This document shows positions 1-9,088 of a DNA stretch of 64,000 nucleotides, one piece after another. Numbering within the stretch: the first letter of the stretch is position 1; the number at the start of each line of letters is the position of its first letter. Source of the stretch: Candidatus Rhodoferax randersensis (lineage in GTDB: Bacteria > Pseudomonadota > Gammaproteobacteria > Burkholderiales > Burkholderiaceae_C); assembly GCA_016718155.1 (NCBI GenBank), contig JADKEH010000006.1, forward strand, positions 248,001-312,000. Direction: 5' to 3'. A program made the translations under genes and the position numbers. The notes below the pieces were generated by a model that was not told the origin of the DNA, searched no databases, and was given only the letters and a program-made list of their open reading frames with translations.

Positions 1-452
1 ACGTCCATCTTGCAGTTAGTGGCCGAAATGCTGAAGCTGTCGCCTGGCGACATCACCACGGCGCTGGCGAGATTGACCGTGAGTGAGGTGCTCCCTCCCA
101 ACGGGCAAGGCATGCTTCGGCTGGTGGTAACCCCCACCGCCAGCGCCGGCACCGAGCGGCCTTCCAGCGCGCGGTAGAGCTGCTGCAGGCTCAGGGCGAT
201 CAGGCCTTGCGACGGCTTAGTGATGGAGACGCCGGTAACGAAGTCGCTGCCGCTGTCGACGTGCCCGTTCAGGGCGGAGGCCGCGCTGTAGCCGTGCGCG
301 CTCGCCTCCTGCGCGTTGGCGGAGCTGATCAGCGCGCTCGCCACCGGAGGCGGCGTTGGCTCACTGCCGCCGCTACCACCGCCGCACGCGCCCAGTAGCA
401 AGGTGGCGCCCCATGTCAGGGCGAGAGAAGCTCGGGTGGGCTTGTGTTTCAT
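1..452 (-). CDS. Putative lipoprotein, C-terminus beyond the window
   Basis: The frame is open from an ATG at 450-452 to the window edge (150 codons visible), so the C-terminus is missing. The start has a good ribosome-binding site (AAGGGGAA about 7 bases upstream). Residues 1-23 form a lipoprotein signal peptide ending in the lipobox LLGAC, followed by a Gly/Ser-rich linker. The rest, which includes two cysteines (CPLGG and TNCKMD), matches no family I recognise. It is divergent from the metalloprotease at 636. I infer a membrane-anchored envelope protein; the function is unknown. Confidence 0.75.
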   Translation of the reverse strand, partial: MKHKPTRASLALTWGATLLLGACGGGSGGSEPTPPPVASALISSANAQEASAHGYSAASALNGHVDSGSDFVTGVSITKPSQGLIALSLQQLYRALEGRSVPALAVGVTTSRSMPCPLGGSTSLTVNLASAVVMSPGDSFSISATNCKMD

Positions 453-635
453 GTGTGTTCCCCTTAAAGTAAAAGTGCGCTCGTAGCCGCTCTGCGGGTG
501 ATGCGGGCAACAAACTTGGCGTATTCTGTCATCGAATTCGCGACGTCAGCGTGAAATGCGGTCCAGGCGTCAGTGTCTGTACCGGTTGCCCGCTGCGCGC
601 GTTGGCCCGCCACGCAACAGAACCGGAGCTTCGAC

Positions 636-3600
636 ATGGCAGCGAATTGGACCCTCGAACAAGTACTTCAGCAACTCAATTCGGGCCGTAGCTGGACCGG
701 ATCGACCATTAGCTACGCCTTTCCAGGCTCCAGCTCTGGGCTGTATTCAGACGGCGAGGCGGCGGCGTTCCGAGAACTCAACAGCACCCAGCAGGACACG
801 TTTGCGCAGGCGATTCAGACCTGGGACGACCTGATAGCTCCCAATTTTCAGCAAACCAATTCGGCGTCATCGAACATCGAGGTGGGCTTTACGACGTCCA
901 ACATTGGGTACGCGCACGCGTACTATCCCAACAACGGCAGCGTCTGGTTTCTGACTGGCTCGGACGTGGCTACCGCCAGTATCGGCTCCTATGGCTTTTG
1001 TACCATGATCCATGAACTGGGCCACGCGCTGGGGCTGCAGCATATGGGTAACTACAACGGCGAGGGCACCTGGACCCCGTCTTCGTTTCAGGACTCGCGC
1101 GTGTTGTCGATCATGTCCTACTTCGGGCCCAGCGGCGGCATTCGCTCCAGCGAGATCATGTCGGCCGATTGGACCGCGGCCAGCGGCACCTACTACTCGC
1201 CGCAAACCCCGATGCTCAACGACGTGATGGCCATTCAGACGATCTACGGCGCCTCCAGCACCACCCGCACTGGCGACACGGTCTACGGCTTTGGCAGCAA
1301 CATTGCCGGCACGGCCGCCAACGTGTACGACTTCACGCGCAACCTCAACCCGGTCTTGACCCTGTTCGATTCCGCCGGCACCGACACGCTGAACCTGAGT
1401 GGCTGGAACACCGCGTCGTTTGTTTACCTGGAAGCGGGTGTCTACTCGTCGGCCAACGACATGACGAACAACATCGTGATCGCCTATGGCAGCGTCATCG
1501 AAAACGCCGTCGGTGGGGGCGGCAATGACGTGCTCACTGGCAACTCGGCGGCCAATCGGCTTGACGGCGGCAGCGGTAACGACCAGCTTGACGGCGGTAG
1601 CGGCAACGACACGCTGGTGGGCGGCGCTGGCAATGACACCCTGACCGGCGGCTTGGGGGACGACACGGCGGTATTCAGTGGCAGTTTCGCCAGCTACAGC
1701 ATCTCGTACAACGCAGCCAACGTGAGTTACTCGATCTCGGGTGGCACGACCGGTAGTGACGTGATCTTCGGGGTGGAACTATTCCAGTTCAGCGACCTGT
1801 TGCGCCCGGCCAGCCAACTGTTGGTGGTGGACGCGCTGGCCCCGACCTTGGTCAGTTCCTCACCGGCGGACAACGCCAGCAGCGTGGCCATCGGCGCCAA
1901 CCTGAGCTTGAACTTCAGCGAAACCGTGCAGGCTGGCAGCGGCAGCATCACGCTCTTCAACGCCAACGGCACGGTGGCACGTACCATCGCCGTCACCGAC
2001 GCCTCGCAAGTCAGCATCGTCGGCAACACCGTCATCATCAATCCGGCGGCGGATCTGACTGCGGGTGCGGGCTACTACCTCAATGTGGCGGCAGGGGCCT
2101 TCAAAGACACGGCCGGCAATGCGTTCGCCGGCTTGACCAGCAGCACCACGCTCAACTTCAGCACCTCATCGGCAGCCGACACCACCGCACCCAGTCTGAC
2201 TACGCTAAGCCCGGCCGACAATGCCGCCAGCGTGGCGCCGGGCAGCAACCTGGTGCTGACCTTCAGCGAAGCGGTCCGCGCTGGTAGCGGCAACATCACC
2301 TTGTTCAACGCCAATGGTACGGTGGCACGCACCATTGCGGCCGGCGACACTACGCAGCTCAGCTTTTCCAGCAGCACGCTCACGCTGAACCCCAGCACCG
2401 ACCTGACGGCGGGCGCGAGCTATTACCTGAACATCGCGGCCGGCGCCGTCACCGATTTGTCGGGCAACAGCTTCGCCGGGCTTAGCGGCAGCACGGCGTA
2501 CAACTTCACGGTGGCCAGCACCGCCACGGTGGACGACTACCCGTGGAACACCGGCACCACTGGCCTGGTGCTGGTCAATGGTGCCAGCGGCAGCGGCGTG
2601 ATTGGGGAAGTCGGCGACACCGACTTGTTCAAGGTCACGCTGGTGGCCGACACTTTCTATTCTTTCACCTTGACGAGCACCGCCAGCGGTGGCCTGGCCG
2701 ATCCCTATCTGTATCTCTACAGCCCCGCTGTTGAATTGCTGGAGCAGGACGACGAGGGCGCCGGTGGCCACAACGCCCGCATCACCTTGATCGCCAAGGA
2801 GACCGGTACCTTCTACCTGGGTGCCGCCGACTTCGGCAGCGGCACCGGCGCCTACACGCTGTCGGCGGCGACCGTGGCCGACGACTACCCGTGGTCCACC
2901 ACCACCTCTGGCGTGGTCGCCGTCAATGGCGGCGCGGCCAGCGGCGTGATCAACGTCAACGGCGACCTCGACTTGTTCAAGGTCACGTTGACGGCGGGCA
3001 CGCAATACATCTTCACGCTGGCGCGCACCGTCGGCGGCCTGGACAACCCCTATCTGGAACTGTACGACCCGTCGGTCACCTACGTGACCTACGACAACTC
3101 CAGCGCCGGCGACGGCAATGCACGCATCACCTTTACCGCCAGCAGCTCAGGTACCTATTACCTTGGCGCAAGCGACTTTGAACGCGGCATCGGCGGCTAT
3201 ACGCTGAGCGCGGCGGCCGCCGACACCACTGCGCCGACGCTGCTGAGCTCGTCGCCGCTTGACGGCGCCAGCAGCGTGGCGGCGGGCGCCAACCTGGTGC
3301 TGACCTTCAGCGAAACGGTGGTGGCGGGCGGCGGCAACATTGTGATTTACAACGCTGCGGGTACGGTGGCGCGTAACATCGCCGTGACCGATGCTTCGCA
3401 AGTCAGCATCAGTGGCGGCGTCGTCACGATCAATCCCAGCGCGGATCTGGCACTGGGCAGCAGCTACTACGTCAACATCACGGCGGGCGCCTTCAAGGAC
3501 CTGGCCGGCAACAACTTTGCAGGACTGTCAGGCAGCACGGTATTGAACTTCAGTACCGCATCGCCGAGCGTGGCCGACGACTATCCGCTGTCGATCAGCA

Positions 3601-4916
3601 CCCCCGGCCTGGTGCAGGTCAATGGCGCCGGTGCCACGGGGGTGATCAACAGCGCCGATGACGGTGACCTGTTCAAAGTTAATCTCACGGCTGGCACGAT
3701 GTACCAGTTCGACTTGCGCCAGGCGGTCGGCTCTACCTTGGACCCCTATCTGCAGCTCTACGCGCCCACGAGCGAGGAAGTTGCCTTGCTGGAGTTTGAC
3801 GATGACAGCGGTGGCGGCACCAACTCCCAAATTACCTATATGCCTAGTGTCTCGGGCGTCTTCTACCTGGCGGCATGGGATTTCGACGTGGGCACCGGCG
3901 CATACACCTTGTCGGCTACCAGCCTGAGCGACGACTTTCCGTGGGCTACGGACACCTCCGGCGTGGTCACGGTCAACGCGGCGCCGACCTTGGGCGTGAT
4001 CAATACCGCCAGCGACATGGACCTGTTCAAGGTGAGCCTGATCGCTGGCACGAGTTACGTGTTTGACGCCGTGCGCCAGAACGGCGGGCTGGCTGACCCC
4101 TACCTCTATTTGTACAGCCCGGACGTCGAGCTGTTGGCGCAGGACGACGAAAGCGGTGGCTCCGGCAACGCGCGCATCAGCTTCACACCCAGCGTCTCGG
4201 GCACCTACTACCTGGGAGTGTTTGACTACGACACCGGTACGGGCGCCTACAGCGTGTCGGCCAGCACCCAGACCAACACCGGCTTGACCCTGGTGGGGAC
4301 CAACGCCAACGACACCTTGACCGGTGGCGCTGGCAACGACAGCATCAACGGCGCGGGCGGCATCGACGCCGCCCTGTACAGCGGCGCACGCACCAATTAC
4401 ACCTTTACCAAGACCAGCACTGGCTTCACCGTGACCGACAAAACCGGTGCCAGCGGGACCGACACGCTTCAGAACATGGAGCGACTCAAGTTTGCCGACA
4501 AAGGGGTGGCACTCGACCTGGGCACCACACAGTCTGGCGGCGAGGCCGCCTTGCTGATCGGCGCCGTGCTGGGTCACGCCAGCCTGAGCGCCAAGCCAGA
4601 CCTGGTGGGCGCGGTGATCGATCTGTTTGACCAGGGCTACACCTTGCAGCAACTCAGCGGCGCGGTGATGCGGCTCGACATTTGGGGCATCCTGGCGGGC
4701 GGCAATAGCAACACCCAAATCGCGAATTACCTACTGACCACGGTCAACGGCACCGCCCCCGACCAGCCCACCTGGTCCGCCGCCGTCATTGCGCTGAACG
4801 CCGAGACCGACGCCAGCCAGGGCAATTTCCTGGCACAACTGGCCGAGTCCACCGCCAACCAGACGCAGGTCAATCTGGTTGGCTTGGCGCAGAGTGGGCT
4901 GGACTATCTGGGCTGA
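636..4916 (+). CDS. Secreted RTX-type M10 (serralysin-like) metalloprotease with Ig-like and PPC-like repeats
   Basis: A 1426-residue protein. The start at 636 is chosen because GGAG lies 9 bases upstream; the same frame is open to an ATG at 573, but that extension looks non-native. The catalytic domain covers residues 1 to about 230, with the zinc site HELGHALGLQH at 126-136 and the Met-turn SIMSY at about 158-162. RTX nonapeptides (GGSGND, GGAGND) occupy about 293-345. Three Big_5/SbsA-like Ig domains follow (DNA starts near 1840, 2188 and 3232), interleaved with four PPC-like modules (near 2530, 2878, 3574, 3930; each with DLFKV and YLYLYSP-like strands). A second short RTX block lies near 4285. 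The last ~110 residues resemble the C-terminal region of betaproteobacterial RTX exoproteins, so type I secretion is inferred; no exporter genes are nearby. There is no N-terminal signal peptide, as expected for that route. Confidence 0.85.
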   Translation: MAANWTLEQVLQQLNSGRSWTGSTISYAFPGSSSGLYSDGEAAAFRELNSTQQDTFAQAIQTWDDLIAPNFQQTNSASSNIEVGFTTSNIGYAHAYYPNNGSVWFLTGSDVATASIGSYGFCTMIHELGHALGLQHMGNYNGEGTWTPSSFQDSRVLSIMSYFGPSGGIRSSEIMSADWTAASGTYYSPQTPMLNDVMAIQTIYGASSTTRTGDTVYGFGSNIAGTAANVYDFTRNLNPVLTLFDSAGTDTLNLSGWNTASFVYLEAGVYSSANDMTNNIVIAYGSVIENAVGGGGNDVLTGNSAANRLDGGSGNDQLDGGSGNDTLVGGAGNDTLTGGLGDDTAVFSGSFASYSISYNAANVSYSISGGTTGSDVIFGVELFQFSDLLRPASQLLVVDALAPTLVSSSPADNASSVAIGANLSLNFSETVQAGSGSITLFNANGTVARTIAVTDASQVSIVGNTVIINPAADLTAGAGYYLNVAAGAFKDTAGNAFAGLTSSTTLNFSTSSAADTTAPSLTTLSPADNAASVAPGSNLVLTFSEAVRAGSGNITLFNANGTVARTIAAGDTTQLSFSSSTLTLNPSTDLTAGASYYLNIAAGAVTDLSGNSFAGLSGSTAYNFTVASTATVDDYPWNTGTTGLVLVNGASGSGVIGEVGDTDLFKVTLVADTFYSFTLTSTASGGLADPYLYLYSPAVELLEQDDEGAGGHNARITLIAKETGTFYLGAADFGSGTGAYTLSAATVADDYPWSTTTSGVVAVNGGAASGVINVNGDLDLFKVTLTAGTQYIFTLARTVGGLDNPYLELYDPSVTYVTYDNSSAGDGNARITFTASSSGTYYLGASDFERGIGGYTLSAAAADTTAPTLLSSSPLDGASSVAAGANLVLTFSETVVAGGGNIVIYNAAGTVARNIAVTDASQVSISGGVVTINPSADLALGSSYYVNITAGAFKDLAGNNFAGLSGSTVLNFSTASPSVADDYPLSISTPGLVQVNGAGATGVINSADDGDLFKVNLTAGTMYQFDLRQAVGSTLDPYLQLYAPTSEEVALLEFDDDSGGGTNSQITYMPSVSGVFYLAAWDFDVGTGAYTLSATSLSDDFPWATDTSGVVTVNAAPTLGVINTASDMDLFKVSLIAGTSYVFDAVRQNGGLADPYLYLYSPDVELLAQDDESGGSGNARISFTPSVSGTYYLGVFDYDTGTGAYSVSASTQTNTGLTLVGTNANDTLTGGAGNDSINGAGGIDAALYSGARTNYTFTKTSTGFTVTDKTGASGTDTLQNMERLKFADKGVALDLGTTQSGGEAALLIGAVLGHASLSAKPDLVGAVIDLFDQGYTLQQLSGAVMRLDIWGILAGGNSNTQIANYLLTTVNGTAPDQPTWSAAVIALNAETDASQGNFLAQLAESTANQTQVNLVGLAQSGLDYLG

Positions 4917-5015
4917 TTGTCTGGTTCCGCTTTGCAGATTGCGCCGCAAAATATGTGGCGCTTGGCCGTCTGCGGGCAATCGACCCCGGCGGTGTCTCTA
5001 GAATCCACCTAATAA

Positions 5016-5055
5016 GTTGGGGTCAGAGCACATCGCTTACGCGAGTAGTCTGACC
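5016..5055. repeat. Palindromic GGGGTCAGA...TCTGACC element, copy 1
   Basis: An imperfect inverted repeat (GGTCAGA / TCTGACC) between the protease and gshA. The same element in opposite orientation lies at 17309-17350, sharing GTTGGGGTCAGAGCACA and GTCTGACC. Shorter relatives occur near 6583 and 11173. Confidence 0.7.
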
Positions 5056-5098
5056 TTCAGTTTCTCAGTTTTGAATTTCGTAAATTACCGAGGGCCGT

Positions 5099-6412
5099 AT
5101 GGTTCCACATCTTGTTACCGCGCTGAACGGACCGATCAATGAGCTTGAGCAACGGGTGCTGGACGCCATGTCCTCCATTGAACGCTGGTTCCGGCTGGAG
5201 TGGATGGAGCACACGCCGCCCTTCTACAGCTCGGTCGATGTGCGCAATGCCGGCTTCAAGCTCGCGCCGATCGACACCAACCTGTACCCGGGCGGCTGGC
5301 AGTACCTGACGCACCAGATGCTGCCACTGGCGGTGCAGGCGGCGATGGCCGCGATCGAGAAAATTTGCCCGGAGGCCAAGAACCTGCTGGTGATTCCCGA
5401 GAACCGCGCGCGCGACACCGCCTACCTGGACAACCTGGCGCAGTTGCGCCGCGTCTTCCAGATGGCCGGGCTCAATGTGCGGCTGGGCTCGATCGACCCC
5501 GAGATTAAAAAGACCACCCGCTTCGAGCTGCCCAGCGGTGAAGTGGTGGTGCTGGAGCCGGTGGTGCGTACCCGCCGCCGCTTGGGGCTGAAGGACTTTG
5601 ACCCCTGCACCATCCTCGTCAACAACGACCTGAGCGCCGGGGTGCCCGGCATTCTGGAAGACATCCACGAGCAGTACCTGCTGCCGCCGCTGCACGCGGG
5701 CTGGTCGACCCGGCGCAAGAGCAAGCATTCTCAGCTCTACGAAGAAGTGTCCAAGCGCTTTGGCAAGCTCATTGGAGTTGACCCGTGGCTGATCAACCCG
5801 CTGTTTGGCAAATGCGGGGCGCTGGACCTGTCGCAGGCCGGCGCGGTGGACGAACTCAGCGCGCATGTGGACGGGCTGCTGACCAAGATACGGCGCAAGT
5901 ACAAGGAGTACGGCATCAAGGAGAAGCCCTTTGTGGTGGTGAAGGCCGACAACAGCTCGCAGGGCATGGGCATCGTGTCGGTGCGTGACGCCAAGGACCT
6001 GCCGGCGCAGATTGTGCAGGCGGGGCGTTACGCCGCCCAGACTGCGACCAAGGGAAAACCCAAGGACGGCCCGGCGCCCATCGAGTTGCTGATTCAGGAG
6101 GGCGTTTTGACGCAGGAGCGCGTCAACAATGGGGTGGCCGAACCGGTGGTGTACATGATGGACCGCTATGTGGTGGGTGGTTTTTACCGCGTGCACGCCG
6201 AGCGCGGCGTCGATCAGAACCTCAACGCGCCGGGCTCCACCTTTGTGCCGCTGGCCTTCTCGGAGAGCATGCACCTGCCGCAACCCGGCATGAAACCCGG
6301 CGCCAGTGTTCCCAACCGCTTTTACATGTACGGCGTGGTCGGCCGCCTGGCGATGCTGTCAGCCAGTTACGAGCTGGAAGCCACCGACCCCAACGCCGAG
6401 GTTTACAAGTAG
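5099..6412 (+). CDS. gshA: Glutamate-cysteine ligase (proteobacterial GshA type)
   Basis: A 437-residue protein of the proteobacterial glutamate-cysteine ligase type found in Acidithiobacillus and betaproteobacteria, distinct from E. coli GshA. It should make gamma-glutamylcysteine from glutamate, cysteine and ATP, the first step of glutathione synthesis, in the cytoplasm. Family-like segments include FKLAPIDTNLYPGGW near residue 60, VKADNSSQGMGI near 285 and MDRYVVGGFYRVH near 355. The length fits the family. ATG at 5099 follows a GAGGG ribosome-binding site. No gshB is in the window; the gene appears to be transcribed alone and converges on the cyclic-nucleotide-binding gene. Confidence 0.88.
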   Translation: MVPHLVTALNGPINELEQRVLDAMSSIERWFRLEWMEHTPPFYSSVDVRNAGFKLAPIDTNLYPGGWQYLTHQMLPLAVQAAMAAIEKICPEAKNLLVIPENRARDTAYLDNLAQLRRVFQMAGLNVRLGSIDPEIKKTTRFELPSGEVVVLEPVVRTRRRLGLKDFDPCTILVNNDLSAGVPGILEDIHEQYLLPPLHAGWSTRRKSKHSQLYEEVSKRFGKLIGVDPWLINPLFGKCGALDLSQAGAVDELSAHVDGLLTKIRRKYKEYGIKEKPFVVVKADNSSQGMGIVSVRDAKDLPAQIVQAGRYAAQTATKGKPKDGPAPIELLIQEGVLTQERVNNGVAEPVVYMMDRYVVGGFYRVHAERGVDQNLNAPGSTFVPLAFSESMHLPQPGMKPGASVPNRFYMYGVVGRLAMLSASYELEATDPNAEVYK

Positions 6413-6448
6413 CTCGGTGGGCCAGAGCCCACTGACCAGAAAGAAGCC

Positions 6449-6600
6449 GTCATTACGAACGACGTGAAGCAATCCATAGCCCCAAAATACATGGATCGCC
6501 ACGGCCTGCGGCCTCGCGATGACGAGACTGGTTCAAGCTCCCTGTGCGGTATCGGCCCGAATTCGAGAGGCTGGCAATGACAGTGGGGTCGCGCAGACCC
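6449..6600. repeat. GTCATTGCGA-type interspersed repeat, copy 1
   Basis: The element begins GTCATTACGAACGACGTGAAGC and closes with GGCCTCGCGATGACGA near 6528. A tail (GTGCGGTATCGGCCC ... CTGGCAATGACAG) extends to about 6590 and is shared with the copy at 14623. It fills the gap between two convergent genes. Confidence 0.75.
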
Positions 6601-6614
6601 CTACCCGACCTCAT

Positions 6615-7163
6615 TCAGCCTTCACCACGTCCCGCTTGGTGTAGCAGTTTCACCAGGTGGTTGCTGGTGTTGCGCAGGCGTTGCGCCATCAGTTGGGTGA
6701 GCTTGACCATCAGCTTGGCGCCAATGGCGGGGTGGTGCTCGATCAGTTGCGCAATCACCTGGCGCGTCAGCACGCCGGCGCGCACCTCTTCCAGCGCGAC
6801 GCAGCTCGCATAGCGTGGCGCGGCATCAAACATCGACATCTCGCCGACCGCAGCGCCTTGGCGCACCACCGCCAGGCGCGAGGCGCGACCGTCCTGCGCG
6901 CCTTTGAACACATCGACCGTGCCATGCAGCAAAAGCAGCATCCAGTCGCCGGTGTCGCCCTCGGCAATAAGGGTCTGACCGGCGCGCGCACCTACTTTGG
7001 GCATCAGCAGCCCCAAGGCATCGATCTCGTCGGGTGTCAGGTCCTCAAGCAGGGGCGCGGGCGAGGTCCATTGCGGAATGTGCAGCGAGAGTTGCACGCA
7101 GGTGCCCAGCATCTCCAGCCCGGCGGCCTGCAGTTGTTGATCGAAGGCGGTATAGCTGCGCAT
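6615..7163 (-). CDS. Cyclic nucleotide-binding domain protein without DNA-binding domain
   Basis: A 182-residue protein. Residues about 37-150 form one Crp-type cyclic nucleotide-binding domain, with the phosphate-binding-cassette-like stretch GAAVGEMSMFDAAPRYAS. No helix-turn-helix follows; the C-terminus is an amphipathic basic helix, so it is not a Crp/Fnr transcription factor. It lies 13 bases downstream of the transporter lipoprotein on the same strand and is probably the last gene of the MCE operon. A role as a regulatory partner of that transporter is inference. Confidence 0.75.
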   Translation of the reverse strand: MRSYTAFDQQLQAAGLEMLGTCVQLSLHIPQWTSPAPLLEDLTPDEIDALGLLMPKVGARAGQTLIAEGDTGDWMLLLLHGTVDVFKGAQDGRASRLAVVRQGAAVGEMSMFDAAPRYASCVALEEVRAGVLTRQVIAQLIEHHPAIGAKLMVKLTQLMAQRLRNTSNHLVKLLHQAGRGEG

Positions 7164-7176
7164 CGTGCTGTGTTGC

Positions 7177-7878
7177 TCAGGGAAGTTGCCTTAGCCACTG
7201 GTCCATCTCATGCACAGCGGCGTCGGTCGCCAAGGTGAGGGCGCGCACGCCCCCGGCGGCGTCCGGGCTGGGGGCCGGGCGCTGCAGTGTGAATTCGCGC
7301 TGTGCCAACAGCTTCTCGCCCGCCGCCGTGGGCTGCACCGCCGTGGCGCGCAGGCGCACCAGGCCGACGCTTTGGGTGGCCGATTCGAACACCTGGCTGA
7401 ATTCTTCCAGCTCCACGCGCAGCAGGCGCACGCCCGCCTCGGCTGGCGCCGCCTTGATGCTGCCGCTGGCCACCACGCCCTCGCCAGGATTGAGCACCGC
7501 TCGCTGCAGGCTCAAGTGGGCGCGCAGGCGCTGGCGCACCAGTTGGGCTGGTGGCATGCTCCAGCGCGCCTGCGCATAGGGGCGCAGTTGTTGCACGTTG
7601 TCGTAGCTCAGGCGATAAACCACGGCGGTGCCGTCCAGTGCCGGGTTGGCCTCCACCTCGGCCAGGGCCAGTGGCGCCAGCACGGCGGCCAAGGGCAGTG
7701 CGGCGACGGCCTTGAGCTCGCCGGGGCCAAAGTCAAAGACCGCCGGGCGTACCGGCTTGTCAGTCAGGGCGCAGCCGCCCGTCATTCCTGTAACAGTGAC
7801 GAAAACCGCTGCAAGCAGCTTCAGGCGGCGTTGGTTAGCTATAAACATAGTAGCGAACGAGGAGCGAGCGTGATTCAT
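7177..7878 (-). CDS. ABC-type transport auxiliary lipoprotein (PqiC/DUF330-like)
   Basis: A 233-residue protein with an N-terminal signal peptide and a lipobox near MTGGCA (Cys at about residue 36). The body matches the ABC-type transport auxiliary lipoprotein family (PqiC-like, COG3218 type), which accompanies MCE transporters and is anchored to the outer membrane. The order permease-ATPase-MlaD-lipoprotein is typical. The signal-peptide region (7838-7860) contains the short palindrome TAGCTATAAACATAGTAGC, one of the in-frame family repeats described in the findings; it may have moved or extended the N-terminus. The first methionine could instead be an internal one. Confidence 0.8.
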   Translation of the reverse strand: MNHARSSFATMFIANQRRLKLLAAVFVTVTGMTGGCALTDKPVRPAVFDFGPGELKAVAALPLAAVLAPLALAEVEANPALDGTAVVYRLSYDNVQQLRPYAQARWSMPPAQLVRQRLRAHLSLQRAVLNPGEGVVASGSIKAAPAEAGVRLLRVELEEFSQVFESATQSVGLVRLRATAVQPTAAGEKLLAQREFTLQRPAPSPDAAGGVRALTLATDAAVHEMDQWLRQLP

Positions 7879-7886
7879 GGTGGGGT

Positions 7887-8873
7887 TCAGCGTGGGGTGA
7901 AACCGGCTTCACCGGGGCCGGGCGGGATCGGGCCGTTGCCAAAGATCAGTGAATTGGGTTGCTCGGCCACATCGCTGAGCGCGCGGCCCACTTGGCGCGC
8001 GGCGCGACCGGTGGCGTCCATGGTGCGGTTCAGGCGCGGCAAGGTCAGCGCGTTGACGTTCTGAGTGGTGGCGTTCAGGGCGTCCACGCCCTCGGTGATC
8101 TTGTCCAGTGTGCCACCGTCCTGGTTCAGACGTTCGTTCATGCGCTTGAATTCGTTGGCGGAAGCCTTGGCCGCGTCGGCGCTGCTGGCAACCCGCTCCG
8201 AGGTGTCTTTGAGCGTGTCCATGGCCTGGTTGGCATTGGCGATGAATTGTGGCAGGCTCAGCCGGTCCGGCCCGAGCTGTGCGTCCAGGATGCGGTTGGC
8301 GTTGGCGCTGAGACGCTCCACGCCGTTGGCGGCCTTGCCCATGTTCTCGATCGAGCCCATCAGTTGCTTCTGGTTCTCCGGCGCCAGCAGCAGGTTGACG
8401 CGCCGACTGGTCTCTTCGAGTTGCACCAAAATGCTCTCGCCCCGGTCCGACAGCTTGCTAAGCAGGCCGGGGCGCATGGGGATGCGCGGCGGGTTGTCGT
8501 CTTTGGCCACAAGCGCTTCCTGGGACTCACCCGAATCGTCCAGTTGCACAAAGGCCAGGCCGGTGACACCCTGGAAGCCGAGCGAGCCATACGTGGAGCG
8601 CGACACCGGGGCGTTGTTGTCCACCGAAATGCGTACCAGCACGTTGCCCGGCGTGAGGGGATCAAAACCAATGAAGATGACCTTGCCAACCAACACGCCG
8701 CGAAACCGCACTGGCGCCTGCGGCTGCAGGCCGTTGATGGCGTCACGCGTGGACAGCTCAAATACCCGCTGCACGCCGGTGTCGCGCGTCAGCCACGCCG
8801 CAAGCGCGACCAGCAGGGCCGAAACGAGCAGGACGAAGGCGCCCGCCGCAATAGCATGGGCTTTGTTTTCCAT
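7887..8873 (-). CDS. MlaD family (MCE domain) lipid transport protein
   Basis: A 328-residue protein starting at the ATG at 8871-8873, which has an AGGAGA ribosome-binding site. The open frame extends 32 codons further to 8969, but that segment is translated interspersed repeat and is rejected. One N-terminal transmembrane helix (about residues 9-28) is followed by an MCE domain (about 40-115) and a long helical region to the C-terminus. MCE proteins form hexameric rings that pass lipids between the membranes. The gene is 8 bases from the lipoprotein and follows the ATPase after a 215-base gap holding a repeat. Confidence 0.88.
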   Translation of the reverse strand: MENKAHAIAAGAFVLLVSALLVALAAWLTRDTGVQRVFELSTRDAINGLQPQAPVRFRGVLVGKVIFIGFDPLTPGNVLVRISVDNNAPVSRSTYGSLGFQGVTGLAFVQLDDSGESQEALVAKDDNPPRIPMRPGLLSKLSDRGESILVQLEETSRRVNLLLAPENQKQLMGSIENMGKAANGVERLSANANRILDAQLGPDRLSLPQFIANANQAMDTLKDTSERVASSADAAKASANEFKRMNERLNQDGGTLDKITEGVDALNATTQNVNALTLPRLNRTMDATGRAARQVGRALSDVAEQPNSLIFGNGPIPPGPGEAGFTPR

Positions 8874-8916
8874 GGCTCTCCTATTCAGTAATCCACTATT
8901 CAGGCCAGAAGTTGCC

Positions 8917-9003
8917 GTCATTGCGAGGAGGCGCAGCCGACGCGGCAATCCATCTCGGCACGCCAGCATGGATCGCCACGGCCTGTCGGCCTCGCGATGA
9001 CGA
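8917..9003. repeat. GTCATTGCGA-type interspersed repeat, copy 2
   Basis: GTCATTGCGAGGAGGCGCAGC at the left, a central GGATCGCCACGGCC, and CTCGCGATGACG at the right. It separates the MlaD gene from the ATPase gene of the same operon and creates a spurious N-terminal extension of the MlaD frame. Confidence 0.8.
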
Positions 9004-9088
9004 AACTGGAGTTGTGTTGGTTTCGCAGGCTTGGGTCATCAATTCCTGAAAAATCAACAATCGGTTGAGAACAGGGCAAGGTTTCAGG

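Noticed and set aside
3528..4718. A 396-codon minus-strand frame within the metalloprotease
   Set aside because: No family resemblance, repetitive because the protease modules are repetitive; antisense shadow.
8874..8969. N-terminal extension of the MlaD protein by 32 residues
   Set aside because: The extension is translated from the GTCATTGCGAG repeat, and the downstream ATG has a strong ribosome-binding site.
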